The position numbers and the translations under genes were made by a program. Below the pieces are notes generated by a model that did not search any database, was not told the origin of the DNA, and worked only from the letters and a program-made list of their open reading frames with translations. A stretch of 40,119 nt of DNA from Candidatus Poribacteria bacterium (GTDB lineage Bacteria > Poribacteria > WGA-4E > WGA-3G), in assembly GCA_028824685.1 (NCBI GenBank), contig JAPPCZ010000055.1, positions 68,673-108,791 on the forward strand, given 5' to 3'. This document shows positions 31,954-40,085 of the stretch, piece after piece (the stretch's first letter is position 1; the number at the start of each line of letters is the position of its first letter).

Positions 31954-32030
31954 CTACCTGCATTACTTAATTGAGACAAACCTCATAGATTATATGTGTC
32001 ACTACTTTTAAAATTGGATCAGAAGGTATT

Positions 32031-32921
32031 ATGAAATCCAAACGAAATACTAAAATAGGCTTTATTGGACTTGGAAACATGGGCAGCCGGATGGCAAAAA
32101 ATCTTTATGATGCAGGATATCCGCTCATAGGGAATGATATTGATGAATCAAAATGCACAGCACTTGCTGAAATAGGCGCGAAAACGACATCTGATACTAC
32201 CCAAGTGGTTAAAGAATGTGATGTTGTCATGACCAGTTTACGCTCCTCAGATGTCTTTTTCAACGTAGCTGAAACGTATTTCCTACCGAATGCTGAAGAC
32301 GCTCAGATTTTTATAGACTTAGGCACATCTGAAGTAGGTAAAACTCAAGAGTTAGCGACAGATTTATCTAAAAAAGGTTCTATACTGATAGACGCTCCCG
32401 TGAGCGGTGGACCCCACGGTTCAGAAACAGGAACACTTCGCATTTTCGTTGGCGGCGACGCGCAAGCTGTAGAAAAATGTCGTCCAATCTTAGAAGTTCT
32501 TGGGGAGCCTAAATTTGTAGTATATTGTGGTCCAAGCGGCTCTGGACAGATCGTCAAGGGTGTGAATCAGTTAGCAATGGGACTCGGTGCTGCTGCTTAC
32601 ATGGAAGCGATGGCGTTTGGAGTGTGTGCAGGTGTGGATCCGATAGCAATTCGTAAGGCTATCGGCATGGGGGATAGTTGGCGCGGAGAATTTGACAGAA
32701 TTGCAAAACGTATCATTGATGGAGCAGGAAAACGATTGGTTGTTAAATATCCTGAATTGCCCTATTTTCTGGCTGAGGCAGAAGCATCGGGATTTGAAAT
32801 TCCACTTACCAAAGCACTTTACGAATTTTGTAAGAAAGGAAGTTATGAGATGTTAGATAACATGAACCGACAATCACGTTCTTTTTGGCATGAATTGACT
32901 AAAGATTCTGATACAGAATAG
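32031..32921 (+). CDS. NAD(P)-dependent beta-hydroxyacid dehydrogenase (3-hydroxyisobutyrate dehydrogenase-like)
   Basis: 296 aa. GFIGLGNMGSRMAKNLYDAG at residues 9-28 is the dinucleotide motif of the family. DAPVSGGPHGSETGTLRIFVGG near 118-140 is the substrate-binding signature. The catalytic Lys is in SGQIVKGVNQLAMG near 175-188, with N-Q in place of the usual N-N. Members act on 3-hydroxyisobutyrate, tartronate semialdehyde or related beta-hydroxy acids; the exact substrate is open. It stands alone with its own promoter. Confidence 0.92.
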   Translation: MKSKRNTKIGFIGLGNMGSRMAKNLYDAGYPLIGNDIDESKCTALAEIGAKTTSDTTQVVKECDVVMTSLRSSDVFFNVAETYFLPNAEDAQIFIDLGTSEVGKTQELATDLSKKGSILIDAPVSGGPHGSETGTLRIFVGGDAQAVEKCRPILEVLGEPKFVVYCGPSGSGQIVKGVNQLAMGLGAAAYMEAMAFGVCAGVDPIAIRKAIGMGDSWRGEFDRIAKRIIDGAGKRLVVKYPELPYFLAEAEASGFEIPLTKALYEFCKKGSYEMLDNMNRQSRSFWHELTKDSDTE

Positions 32922-32956
32922 GTCATGTTGATATCTAAAATTTCAATTTGTCCTAA

Positions 32957-34045
32957 TTAAGGCGTTGCTGACTTGGCGCAACGAAAACCGATTAAATGGC
33001 TTGTACGCGCTGGTTCATTACCGCGTCGGTATGTAATCCAAATCCGAGGTTGACCGCTCTCGACCCAAGAACCGCCCCGTAAAGCACGAGAAGATGTAAT
33101 GTTCTTAAACTTTTCTAATACTTCCTCAATGCTATCGGGACCAGCTATAGGATTCTTGTCTGGCGGATCGTCATAAAAATCCCTGTCATACGCATCAAGA
33201 CACCATTCCAATACATTTCCGACTATATCATATAAATCATATCCGTTAGGCGGATAATCACCTACAGGTGTCGTACTCCCCGTTAATCCCACATTCAGGC
33301 TGTAATTTGCTTTGTCATCATCAATTGTATTTCCCCAAGGATATTTTTTTCCTTCCACACCGCCCCGCGCAGCCTTTTCCCATTCAGCCTCAGTTGGAAG
33401 CCGCTTGTTTATCCAGTCTGCATAAGCTGCTGCGGCATACCAACTTACAGAAACAACAGGATGATTAGCCTTGTCACTTGGATAAGCATTTCCATCCCAA
33501 TTTTCAAGATAATTTCCATCGTGAAACCTACTGGCAATCGTCCCTTTCTGCCATTCTGGGTTTACATCAATAAATTTTTTGTAATCGGCATTCGTTACCT
33601 CATACTTGTCCATATAGAATGCGTCAAGGTAGACCGTATGTCCAAGTTGTTCCACGTTTCCTGCTTCTGCGCTAATACTGCCTAACTGGAACTCTCCTGC
33701 AGGAATAAGTACCATGCCTTCAGGGACTACGACTTGGTTTTCTACGGTATAAGTGAGTCTACGATTTCCACCTTCCCAAGTGAGTTCAACCTCAAGCATC
33801 CCTAATGGGAACGGACCTGAAATGGTGGTGATATTATCAGAAGTAGCTGCCTTTCCTTTGGAAACCGTAAGATTTTGTGGGTTGCCGCTAAAATTCACAG
33901 TAATAGTTGCATCAGTAGATATAGTACTTCCGTCTGGCGGATCAACAGATTGAATTTCCACCGAGTCATCTTCTCCGCATCCTACGATAGAAATAACAAA
34001 TAAGAGTATGAGGATATTTACAAAAAAATATAACTTCTGTTTCAA
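32957..34045 (-). CDS. lipoprotein with SUMF1/formylglycine-generating-enzyme fold, cysteine-less
   Basis: 362 aa starting at TTG (34045), chosen because AAAGGAGA lies about 6 nt upstream and it gives a clean lipoprotein signal (MKQKLYFFVNILILLFVISI, lipobox IVGC). An Ig-like segment follows (VDPPDGSTISTDATITVNFSG), then the FGE-sulfatase domain from VPEGMVLIPAGEFQLGS through YEVTNADYKKFID, RLPTEAEWEKAARGG, GNVLEWCLDAYD, to the final LRGGSWVES...LIGFRCA. True formylglycine-generating enzymes have two catalytic Cys after the GGS motif; here that stretch is GGSWVESGQPRIWITYRRG with none. It is therefore unlikely to activate the sulfatase. Binding or another oxidative role is possible. Confidence 0.85.
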   Translation of the reverse strand: MKQKLYFFVNILILLFVISIVGCGEDDSVEIQSVDPPDGSTISTDATITVNFSGNPQNLTVSKGKAATSDNITTISGPFPLGMLEVELTWEGGNRRLTYTVENQVVVPEGMVLIPAGEFQLGSISAEAGNVEQLGHTVYLDAFYMDKYEVTNADYKKFIDVNPEWQKGTIASRFHDGNYLENWDGNAYPSDKANHPVVSVSWYAAAAYADWINKRLPTEAEWEKAARGGVEGKKYPWGNTIDDDKANYSLNVGLTGSTTPVGDYPPNGYDLYDIVGNVLEWCLDAYDRDFYDDPPDKNPIAGPDSIEEVLEKFKNITSSRALRGGSWVESGQPRIWITYRRGNEPARTSHLIGFRCAKSATP

Positions 34046-34080
34046 AAATCGTCTCCTTTCAAATGTGAAAAAGTAGAACA

Positions 34081-34103
34081 ATCGGCTTACAAAGCCATCC
34101 GAT
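34081..34103. repeat. imperfect TTACAAA-core hairpin
   Basis: ATCGGCTT-ACA-AAGCC followed by ATCCGAT, so the stem is bulged. It lies between the SUMF1-like lipoprotein start and the ABC ATPase stop. Weaker member of the same hairpin family. Confidence 0.45.
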
Positions 34104-34127
34104 AAGTAAAGGTGAATATAGAAAACA

Positions 34128-34898
34128 TCAGTTCGTATTGAATACTTGTTGCATTTCTACCTGCATCATCTCAAATAATTCGCTTTTCAGGTTGATCAGA
34201 TCTTTATCTGTGATGCTTCTGGGACGCTGTAATGGAATCTCAATTTCGGCCTTTATTGATGCAGGTCTTGCGGTTAAGACATAAATTTTGTCGGCAAGGA
34301 GAAGTGCTTCCTCAATATCATGTGTTATCAACAATACTGTTTGCCCGCCTTTGTGCCAAATATCTAAAAGTATGGACTGCATCACGGTCCGCGTCATTGC
34401 ATCTAACGCGCCGAAAGGTTCATCTAAAAGAAGAATATCTTTACGAAAGAGTAGTGTGCGGACCAAGGCAACACGTTGACGCATTCCACCTGAAAGTTGC
34501 ATCGGGTAACTATTTGCAAATCCCTGCAAGCCAAGCTGAGTTAACAGTTTAAGAGCTTCCTTTTTTGTCTTAATAAGTGATTCTTTCTGAATTTCTGGTC
34601 CAATCATTACGTTCTTTAAGACTGTTCGCCACTGTAAAAGAAGGTCTTTTTGTTGCATGTACCCAAACGCACCGGTATTACCTTGAATACGTTTTCCGTT
34701 GAGGCAAATTTCCCCAGCTTGCGGTCTGAGGAGTCCAGAGATGATATTGAACAATGTGCTTTTTCCACATCCAGAGGGGCCAAGCAAAGCGACAAACTGC
34801 CCCGTATTGACTGAAAAGTTTAACTTGTCCAGCACCTGCAGTTGGCTATTTTTTTGAACAAAGGCATGTGTTAAATTCTTAATTTCAAGTTGGGTCAT
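34128..34898 (-). CDS. ABC transporter ATP-binding protein (nitrate/sulfonate/taurine type)
   Basis: 256 aa. Walker A GPSGCGKST near residue 40, Q-loop YMQQKDLLLQWRTVLKNV, signature LSGGMRQRVAL near 135, Walker B ILLLDEPFGALDAMTR, and switch His in LLITHDIEEALLLADKIYVL. The MQQ-DLL-W-T-V-N and DAMTR variants match the SsuB/TauB/NrtD importer family for sulfonate, taurine or thiamine-precursor-type ligands. No permease or binding protein is in the window, so the partners are outside or unlinked. No ribosome site; TATACT lies 3 nt before the ATG. Confidence 0.9.
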   Translation of the reverse strand: MTQLEIKNLTHAFVQKNSQLQVLDKLNFSVNTGQFVALLGPSGCGKSTLFNIISGLLRPQAGEICLNGKRIQGNTGAFGYMQQKDLLLQWRTVLKNVMIGPEIQKESLIKTKKEALKLLTQLGLQGFANSYPMQLSGGMRQRVALVRTLLFRKDILLLDEPFGALDAMTRTVMQSILLDIWHKGGQTVLLITHDIEEALLLADKIYVLTARPASIKAEIEIPLQRPRSITDKDLINLKSELFEMMQVEMQQVFNTN

Positions 34899-34955
34899 AA
34901 CAGTATAGTGTTTATGTATAACCGAACCGTCGCCTACGGTTTTTTAGAACAATGC

Positions 34956-35831
34956 TTAACCACGCGCAGCGCGCTGACGAAAAAAACGCATGAGTGGTAT
35001 TACATAAGACTCATCCGTGCGGATATTGATATAATCAGTCTGGCTTGCACGAAAAGCTTGTAACCGTGCTGTATCTGCTTCTTGATTGAGTTCCGCATAT
35101 AGTTGCCGTGCTTGTTCAGACCGTGTATCTACAACCATTCGTTCTCGGGTTTCTGCGTCCTCAAGTTCAATTAATCCTACGTTCGGCATCTCTACTTCTC
35201 GTCTATCTTGTAATGTAATAGCAATTAATGAGTGTCGCTTGGCAGTGATACGTAGCTGCTTCTGATACTCTGTATCCATAAAATCCGAGATTAGAAATAC
35301 AACACTGTGCGGTTTTAAAACCTGATCGGCAAATATTAATGCTTCAGCTATGTTTGTGCCGGATTGACTCGGTTGAAAGCGGAGAATATCCCGAACAACA
35401 CGCAGAACGTGTCTTTTACCTTTGCGTGGTGCGACAAAATGTTCAACTGTATCAGTGAAGCAGATTAAACCGACTTTGTCGTTGTTTTTGATTGCTGAAA
35501 AAGCGAGCAGTGCAGCAATTTCTGCTGCAATCTCAGCTTTCGTTTCAGGTATACTTCCAAACGCAGTTGACGCGCTCATATCCACCAGCAACATCATGGT
35601 TAACTCGCGTTCTTCAACATACTTTTTAATATAGGTTTGTCCCATGCGGGCAGTAACATTCCAATCGATAGCCCTGATTTCATCACCTTCCTGATATTCT
35701 CTCACTTCATCAAATGTGATCCCCTGTCCTTTGAAAATGCTCTTATATTCACCTGCAAAGACGGAATTCACTAACCGATTTGTGAATATGTCAATACGTC
35801 GAATCTTTTTCAGGATTTCTTTTTCGTCCAT
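34956..35831 (-). CDS. DUF58 domain protein (von Willebrand factor A-like)
   Basis: 291 aa. The DUF58 pattern is plain: RLVNSVFAGEYKSIFKGQGITFDEVREYQEGDEIRAIDWNVTARMGQTYIKKYVEERELTMMLLVDMSAST. DxSxS in DMSAS is the start of the vWA-type metal site. KRHVLRVVRDIL and VVFLISDFMD follow. Such proteins commonly lie beside MoxR AAA ATPases as chaperone-type systems, but no MoxR gene is in the window. The DUF58 stop is 57 bp from the ABC ATPase start; an AACCG...CGGTT hairpin with a plus-strand T-run lies between. Confidence 0.9.
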   Translation of the reverse strand: MDEKEILKKIRRIDIFTNRLVNSVFAGEYKSIFKGQGITFDEVREYQEGDEIRAIDWNVTARMGQTYIKKYVEERELTMMLLVDMSASTAFGSIPETKAEIAAEIAALLAFSAIKNNDKVGLICFTDTVEHFVAPRKGKRHVLRVVRDILRFQPSQSGTNIAEALIFADQVLKPHSVVFLISDFMDTEYQKQLRITAKRHSLIAITLQDRREVEMPNVGLIELEDAETRERMVVDTRSEQARQLYAELNQEADTARLQAFRASQTDYINIRTDESYVIPLMRFFRQRAARG

Positions 35832-35858
35832 GCCATCTTCTATTAAGACAGATTTTAG

Positions 35859-35887
35859 TTGCTTAATTATCTATACCACATTATATT
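35859..35887 (+). promoter_or_regulatory. sigma70-like promoter of the HAD gene
   Basis: TTGCTT (35859-35864), 17 bp, TATATT (35882-35887). The predicted start near 35894 leaves a 44-nt leader without a clear ribosome site before the ATG at 35938. Confidence 0.6.
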
Positions 35888-35937
35888 ATCAGAAAAGTAG
35901 TGATAAATCAACATCTTAATTTGAGTAAGTAAAACCT

Positions 35938-36771
35938 ATGCAAAACGTATTTTTAGATGGAACTTCTATTGAAATCCACCGTGAAATCCAAACTGGGAAT
36001 ATCCGTCATGTCGTTTTCGATTTTGATGGAACAATCTCCCTTATTCGAGACGGTTGGCAGAACGTGATGGTGCCGATGATGGTTGAATTTCTCCAAACAG
36101 AAACTGATACAAATGAAACCAAAGAACAATTGGAATCTATTGTAGTTGAATTTGTTGACAGACTCACAGGGAAACAAACTATTTATCAGATGATTCAGTT
36201 AGGTGAGGAAATTGAGAAGCGAGGAGAAAAACCGAAGGATCCGCTTGCATATAAAGATGCGTACAATAATCGCTTACTACCTATTGTTGAGCAACGCATT
36301 TCAGGTCTCTCGGTAGGAAGTTTGTCTACAGAGACTTTACGCGTTCCAATGGCACTTGAATTTCTTCAAAACCTGCATGAATTAGGTGTTAAATGCTATC
36401 TCGCCAGCGGGACAGATGTGGAATTTGTCAAGAATGAAGCGGAACTTCTTGGTGTAGCGCAGTATTTTAATGGCGGGATTTTCGGTGCATTGCGTGAATA
36501 TAAGAAGTTCTCTAAAGCGATGGTCATCCAGAAAATCCTGACAGATTTCAAACTGAGCGGTAGTGAACTACTCATTATTGGGGATGGGTATGTAGAGATT
36601 GAAAATGCTAAAGCGGTGGGGGCGATTGCTGTGGGTGTTGCATCTGTTGAAGATAATGTTTACAATATGAATGCTGATAAACGAGAACGACTCATTCGCG
36701 CTGGCGCGGACATCATTATCCCTGATTTCCGTGAGGGTGAACAACTTCTTGGATATTTATTTACCCAATAG
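35938..36771 (+). CDS. HAD-superfamily hydrolase (phosphatase-like)
   Basis: 277 aa. HAD motif I is VVFDFDGTISL near residue 30 (nucleophile and acid/base Asp). Motif II is in CYLASGTDVEF near 160. A Lys-containing motif III candidate is YKKFSKAMVIQKIL. Motif IV is LLIIGDGYVEIENAKAVGAIAVGVAS. A helical cap lies between motifs I and II. It is likely a phosphatase for a small phosphorylated metabolite, substrate unknown. It is divergent from the DUF58 gene. Confidence 0.88.
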   Translation: MQNVFLDGTSIEIHREIQTGNIRHVVFDFDGTISLIRDGWQNVMVPMMVEFLQTETDTNETKEQLESIVVEFVDRLTGKQTIYQMIQLGEEIEKRGEKPKDPLAYKDAYNNRLLPIVEQRISGLSVGSLSTETLRVPMALEFLQNLHELGVKCYLASGTDVEFVKNEAELLGVAQYFNGGIFGALREYKKFSKAMVIQKILTDFKLSGSELLIIGDGYVEIENAKAVGAIAVGVASVEDNVYNMNADKRERLIRAGADIIIPDFREGEQLLGYLFTQ

Positions 36772-36781
36772 CCATTATATT

Positions 36782-36822
36782 AGGATAAATCCTGTTCGTT
36801 AATAACGAACAGGATTTATCCT
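36782..36822. repeat. 41-bp perfect palindrome after the HAD gene
   Basis: The arm AGGATAAATCCTGTTCGTTA (36782-36801) has one central base and then its exact reverse complement (36803-36822). It lies 10 bp after the HAD stop. No T-run. May be a terminator-like stem or an interspersed palindromic repeat; GGATTTATC/GATAAATC recurs near 39971 and 40014. Confidence 0.75.
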
Positions 36823-36889
36823 TTGGTATTAGCACACAACAATTCTAAAATCTACAATAATTAAAAAAGTTTGCTTTTTCTTTTGAGAT

Positions 36890-36918
36890 TTGTGATACTT
36901 AACCACTGTTATTAGATT
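36890..36918 (+). promoter_or_regulatory. possible promoter of the TonB receptor gene
   Basis: TTGTGA (36890-36895), 17 bp, TAGATT (36913-36918). It overlaps a hairpin (36917-36940), so initiation could be influenced by it. Weaker than the other promoter calls. Confidence 0.35.
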
Positions 36919-36940
36919 GCTGAATATTTATCTTCAGCAA
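36917..36940. promoter_or_regulatory. hairpin in the TonB receptor upstream region
   Basis: TTGCTGAA (36917-36924) pairs perfectly with TTCAGCAA (36933-36940) across an 8-nt loop, followed by ACATTTTT. Terminator, attenuator or operator are possible. A small GTGGT-A-ACCAC palindrome is at 37009-37019, just before the ribosome site. Confidence 0.45.
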
Positions 36941-37048
36941 ACATTTTTGACACGACAATTCGTCGACTGTCTTTGCTTGATATTGGTTCTTGGGTGCTGC
37001 TTTTTCAAGTGGTAACCACCAATGTTTCTTAATAAAGGAGTTAATGTA

Positions 37049-39877
37049 ATGAAACGATTGATCTTAGCAGGTATATCGGTGTTCGTCTTATTCATTTTTT
37101 TTGGAGTTGCTACGGTGTCTGTGCAAGCCGCAAACTTGAACATTACGGTGACAGACGCCCAAACTGGCAATAAACTGAACAATGTTACCATTACCGTCAC
37201 ACCTAAAACTGGCGATGCTGCTAAAGGTATTAGCGATGCGAATGGCGCACTTGCATTAGTTAATTTAGCTGCAGGTGTCTACACAATTACCGCATCATCT
37301 CCGGGATACGCCGAAGAGGTAATAGCGAATGTTGAACTTGCTTCAGATGAAACAAAATCGGTAGAGATTTCCCTTTCGTCGGAAGTCATAGAGCTTGCAA
37401 AGATTTCGGTAACAGCATCACGCCGTAAGGAAAAAGTCCTTGAAGCACCAGCATCAGTTGCTTTGCTTGATGACTCTGAAATCAAAGACCGAGTCTCGCT
37501 CAGTGTTACAGAACACTTAAAATCGTTGCGTGCAGTAGATGTTGTTACATCTGGCATTGGCACCTCGTATGTAGTAGTGCGCGGTTTTAATAATGTATTT
37601 TCAGGCAATCTTTTGTCGCTCGTAGACAATCGGATTGCAAGTGTTCCTTCGCTACGTGTTAATGCTTACACGCTTATACCTACTATAAGTGAAGATATTG
37701 AGCAGATTGAAGTAGTATCAGGTCCGGGTGCGGCACTGTACGGTCCAAACAGCGCCAACGGCGTGATGCACATTCTCACCCGTTCTCCATTTACTTCGCA
37801 AGGCACAACAGTTAGTGTGGGTGGCGGTGAACGGCGTATACTCACTGGTTCACTTCGGCATGCCGGTGTTATCAACGACACAATCGGTTATAAATTGACA
37901 GCAAATTATACGCGAGGTGATGATTGGGAAGAAGGTCGTGCTAAAGAAGACATGGAAGGCAAACTGGAACCTGTATTTGATTCTGCATACGCTCGCGGCG
38001 AATTCCGAGTTGATTATAGTCCCAGTGATGATGCAACCGTAATTCTTGCCAGCGGTTTGACACAAGCCACCGGTATTGAACTGACCGGTATTGGTGCTGG
38101 ACAAGCTAAAAACTGGACTTACGGTTATGCTCAAGCACGTTTCATTTACAAGGACCTCTTTGCCCAAGCATTTTGGAATCGGAGTGATGCTGGGGATACG
38201 TATGTCCTGCGGACAGGTTTGCCAACAGTTGACAATTCCAACCTGTATGTTGCGCAGATACAACACAGTTATGGGATTGGAGATGTGCAACGTTTTACTT
38301 ATGGATTGGATGTTTTGCTTACTCGTCCTGATACTGAAGGCACAATTAATGGTGCCAACGAAGAAAACGACAACATAGACGAAATAGGCGCCTATTTACA
38401 ATCGGAAACCAATATCCTACCGCAGCTGAAGTTGCTTGCAGCAGGTAGAGCTGATCAACACAACCATCTCAACGATATTGTGCTTTCACCCAGAGTCGCG
38501 CTTGCGTTTCAACCGAATGACGACCATAATGTTAGGGTAACCTATAACCGCGCTTTCAATACGCCAGGAACTTCAAATCTGTTCCTCGATATTCTTTCTG
38601 CACCAGATGCATTTGAGTTAGGTGCCAACTTTCAACCTGCATTAGGCTTCGGTCCAAATATCGACATACGGGCACAAGGTGTTCCCTCAGACACGGGATT
38701 TACCTTTAAAAGAAGTGATGATGGTCTCCCGCTGTTTCGTTCTCCGTTTTCACCTTTGGGAAAACTTGAAGATGGTGCTTACATCCCCCTCAACGATCCG
38801 CTTTTTACAAATGTTATGTGGGGTGTTGCCAGAAGTGCTGTGATGAGTGGTGCGAAACCAGTTTTTGAAGCAGGTTTAACCGCACAAGGACTTCCAGCTG
38901 AGATGGTTACAGCCCTCTCCGCAGGATTCGATAGCGTTATCCCACAACAGGTAACGGGAGTAAAAAATGTGTTGCGCTCACTTGATCCACAGACATCAAG
39001 TTTTATTGATGTTGAAGATGTAAATGACGTTGAGTCACTTAAACCAACTATCACGCAAACTTATGAGGTTGGCTACAAAGGGATTCTTCTAAACCGGTTA
39101 GCGTTTTCTGCTGATGTCTATCACTCAAGAATTAACAATTTCATCGCTCCGTTATTCGTTGAAACTCCTAATGTGTTCCTGGATGCGGCAACTTTGAGTG
39201 CTTCTCTCGGACAACAGATCGGGGCAGCATTAGCTGATCCTCAAAATGCAGCGCTTGCCCAAGCACTGGGGGCGTTTGACGCACCTACTCAAGGTGGAAA
39301 CGGTAACGGATCGCCAGTAGATGAATTGGTAACGCTTTTCGTAGCAGGAACTGATAATAACGGTGCCGCTTTCATTCCGTTTGGCACGGTAACACCTGAG
39401 CAAGCGGTTGACCCAAATGCCGTTATGTTAACCTATCGTAACTATGGGGACATTTCACTAAACGGATTAGATATGAATTTTACCTTCTTCCTCAATCCAA
39501 GTTGGAGTCTTGGTGCAAATTATTCGTTTGTTAGCGAAGATTTCTTTGAAAACGTTGACGAAATCGGTGATATTGCCCTAAACGCTCCTAAAAATAAATT
39601 CGGTGCTAACGTTCAATACACTAATATTGATCTCGGATTGGGTGTAGGGCTACGAGCACGGTTTGTGCAGGGATTTCCTGTTAGATCAGGGGTTTATGTC
39701 GGTGAAGTTGAATCGTACTATACGATTGATTTAAACGCTGGCTATGCTATTCCACTCGGACCTAAACCACGTCTATCGGTGACTGTCCAAAATCTGTTGG
39801 ATCGTAAACATCAGCAATTCGTCGGCACACCAGAAATTGGGCGTTTAGCGATGGCGCGATTGACACAAACTTTCTAA
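37049..39877 (+). CDS. TonB-dependent outer-membrane receptor with carboxypeptidase-like domain
   Basis: 942 aa from the ATG at 37049, chosen over 37022 because AAAGGAG lies 8 nt upstream and the signal peptide begins cleanly (MKRLILAGISVFVLFIFFGV, cut near VQA). Residues about 25-110 form a CarboxypepD_reg beta domain (NITVTDAQTGNKLNNVTITVTP...GVYTITASSPGYAEE). The TonB-box/plug follows from ISVTASRRKEKVLEAPASV through SYVVVRGFNNVFSGN and IEQIEVVSGPGAALYGPNSANGVMHILT. The remaining 700 residues are a 22-strand-type barrel ending in Phe (MARLTQTF), which shows an outer membrane. The ligand is unknown; polysaccharide fragments or siderophores are typical. No SusD-like partner follows within the window. 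Confidence 0.94.
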   Translation: MKRLILAGISVFVLFIFFGVATVSVQAANLNITVTDAQTGNKLNNVTITVTPKTGDAAKGISDANGALALVNLAAGVYTITASSPGYAEEVIANVELASDETKSVEISLSSEVIELAKISVTASRRKEKVLEAPASVALLDDSEIKDRVSLSVTEHLKSLRAVDVVTSGIGTSYVVVRGFNNVFSGNLLSLVDNRIASVPSLRVNAYTLIPTISEDIEQIEVVSGPGAALYGPNSANGVMHILTRSPFTSQGTTVSVGGGERRILTGSLRHAGVINDTIGYKLTANYTRGDDWEEGRAKEDMEGKLEPVFDSAYARGEFRVDYSPSDDATVILASGLTQATGIELTGIGAGQAKNWTYGYAQARFIYKDLFAQAFWNRSDAGDTYVLRTGLPTVDNSNLYVAQIQHSYGIGDVQRFTYGLDVLLTRPDTEGTINGANEENDNIDEIGAYLQSETNILPQLKLLAAGRADQHNHLNDIVLSPRVALAFQPNDDHNVRVTYNRAFNTPGTSNLFLDILSAPDAFELGANFQPALGFGPNIDIRAQGVPSDTGFTFKRSDDGLPLFRSPFSPLGKLEDGAYIPLNDPLFTNVMWGVARSAVMSGAKPVFEAGLTAQGLPAEMVTALSAGFDSVIPQQVTGVKNVLRSLDPQTSSFIDVEDVNDVESLKPTITQTYEVGYKGILLNRLAFSADVYHSRINNFIAPLFVETPNVFLDAATLSASLGQQIGAALADPQNAALAQALGAFDAPTQGGNGNGSPVDELVTLFVAGTDNNGAAFIPFGTVTPEQAVDPNAVMLTYRNYGDISLNGLDMNFTFFLNPSWSLGANYSFVSEDFFENVDEIGDIALNAPKNKFGANVQYTNIDLGLGVGLRARFVQGFPVRSGVYVGEVESYYTIDLNAGYAIPLGPKPRLSVTVQNLLDRKHQQFVGTPEIGRLAMARLTQTF

Positions 39878-39897
39878 ATTTGGTTTTATTACATTAT

Positions 39898-39940
39898 TGT
39901 GCGATGAATTGAACGGTTACAAACCGCAATTCATCGCACA
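39898..39940 (+). terminator. terminator-like hairpin with TTACAAA core after the TonB receptor
   Basis: TGTGCGATGAATTG-aa-CGGTT (39898-39918) pairs with AACCGCAATTCATCGCACA (39922-39940) around loop ACA, about 19 bp with a two-base bulge. TTTATTTT follows. It lies 20 bp after the stop. It is both a plausible terminator and a member of the TTACAAA hairpin family. Confidence 0.7.
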
Positions 39941-40029
39941 TTTATTTTGTAGGAGGAACCTTGTAAACCTGATTTATCCCACCACTGAATATTTCTAATA
40001 CTAACTTGAGTTTGATAAATCCCGTAGGT

Positions 40030-40053
40030 TGGGTTGAACCGAAGGTGAACCCA
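40030..40053. repeat. TGGGTT/AACCCA hairpin repeat
   Basis: TGGGTT-GA-ACC-GAA-GGT-G-AACCCA folds as a two-part stem. The preceding GTAGGTTGGGTT resembles small dispersed repeats known from several bacterial phyla. GATTTATC (39971-39978) and GATAAATC (40014-40021) form a further inverted pair just upstream. Confidence 0.5.
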
Positions 40054-40064
40054 TAGGTGTCAAC

Positions 40065-40085
40065 TTATAGTGAACTTTAGAATTA
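40065..40085 (+). mobile_element. second copy of the MITE left end (cut by the window edge)
   Basis: TTATAGTGAACTTTAGAATTA matches the left terminal repeat at 9818-9838 at 19 of 21 positions. The right end, if present, lies beyond 40119. Confidence 0.5.

Larger units (their letters stand above)
31690..32030. other. 341-bp intergenic region between divergent genes
   Basis: Contains an imperfect TTACAAA-core hairpin at 31754-31779 (GTAGCGTGCTT-ACA-AAGCACACCTAC) and a strong plus-strand promoter at 31925-31953. A 66-codon open frame at 31811-32011 crosses the promoter and has no ribosome site, so I treat it as noncoding. Confidence 0.6.

Noticed and set aside
31811..32011. 66-codon open frame upstream of the 3-hydroxyisobutyrate dehydrogenase-like gene
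   Set aside because: It has no ribosome site, its composition looks like random AT-rich sequence, and a near-consensus promoter for the next gene lies within it.
34046..34081. Earlier TTG start for the SUMF1-like lipoprotein
   Set aside because: The TTG at 34045 has AAAGGAGA at the right distance and yields a clean lipoprotein signal; the upstream extension is Phe/Arg-rich and would precede the signal.
34128..34898. Assigning the ABC ATPase to taurine, nitrate or sulfonate import specifically
   Set aside because: No permease or binding protein is nearby, and the ATPase alone does not fix the substrate.
34899..34955. Terminator between the DUF58 and ABC ATPase genes (AACCG-N7-CGGTT plus T-run)
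   Set aside because: The T-run is on the plus strand while both flanking genes are on the minus strand, so it would not end either transcript.
37022..37048. Upstream ATG of the TonB receptor
   Set aside because: The AAAGGAG ribosome site lies inside that extension and points to the ATG at 37049.
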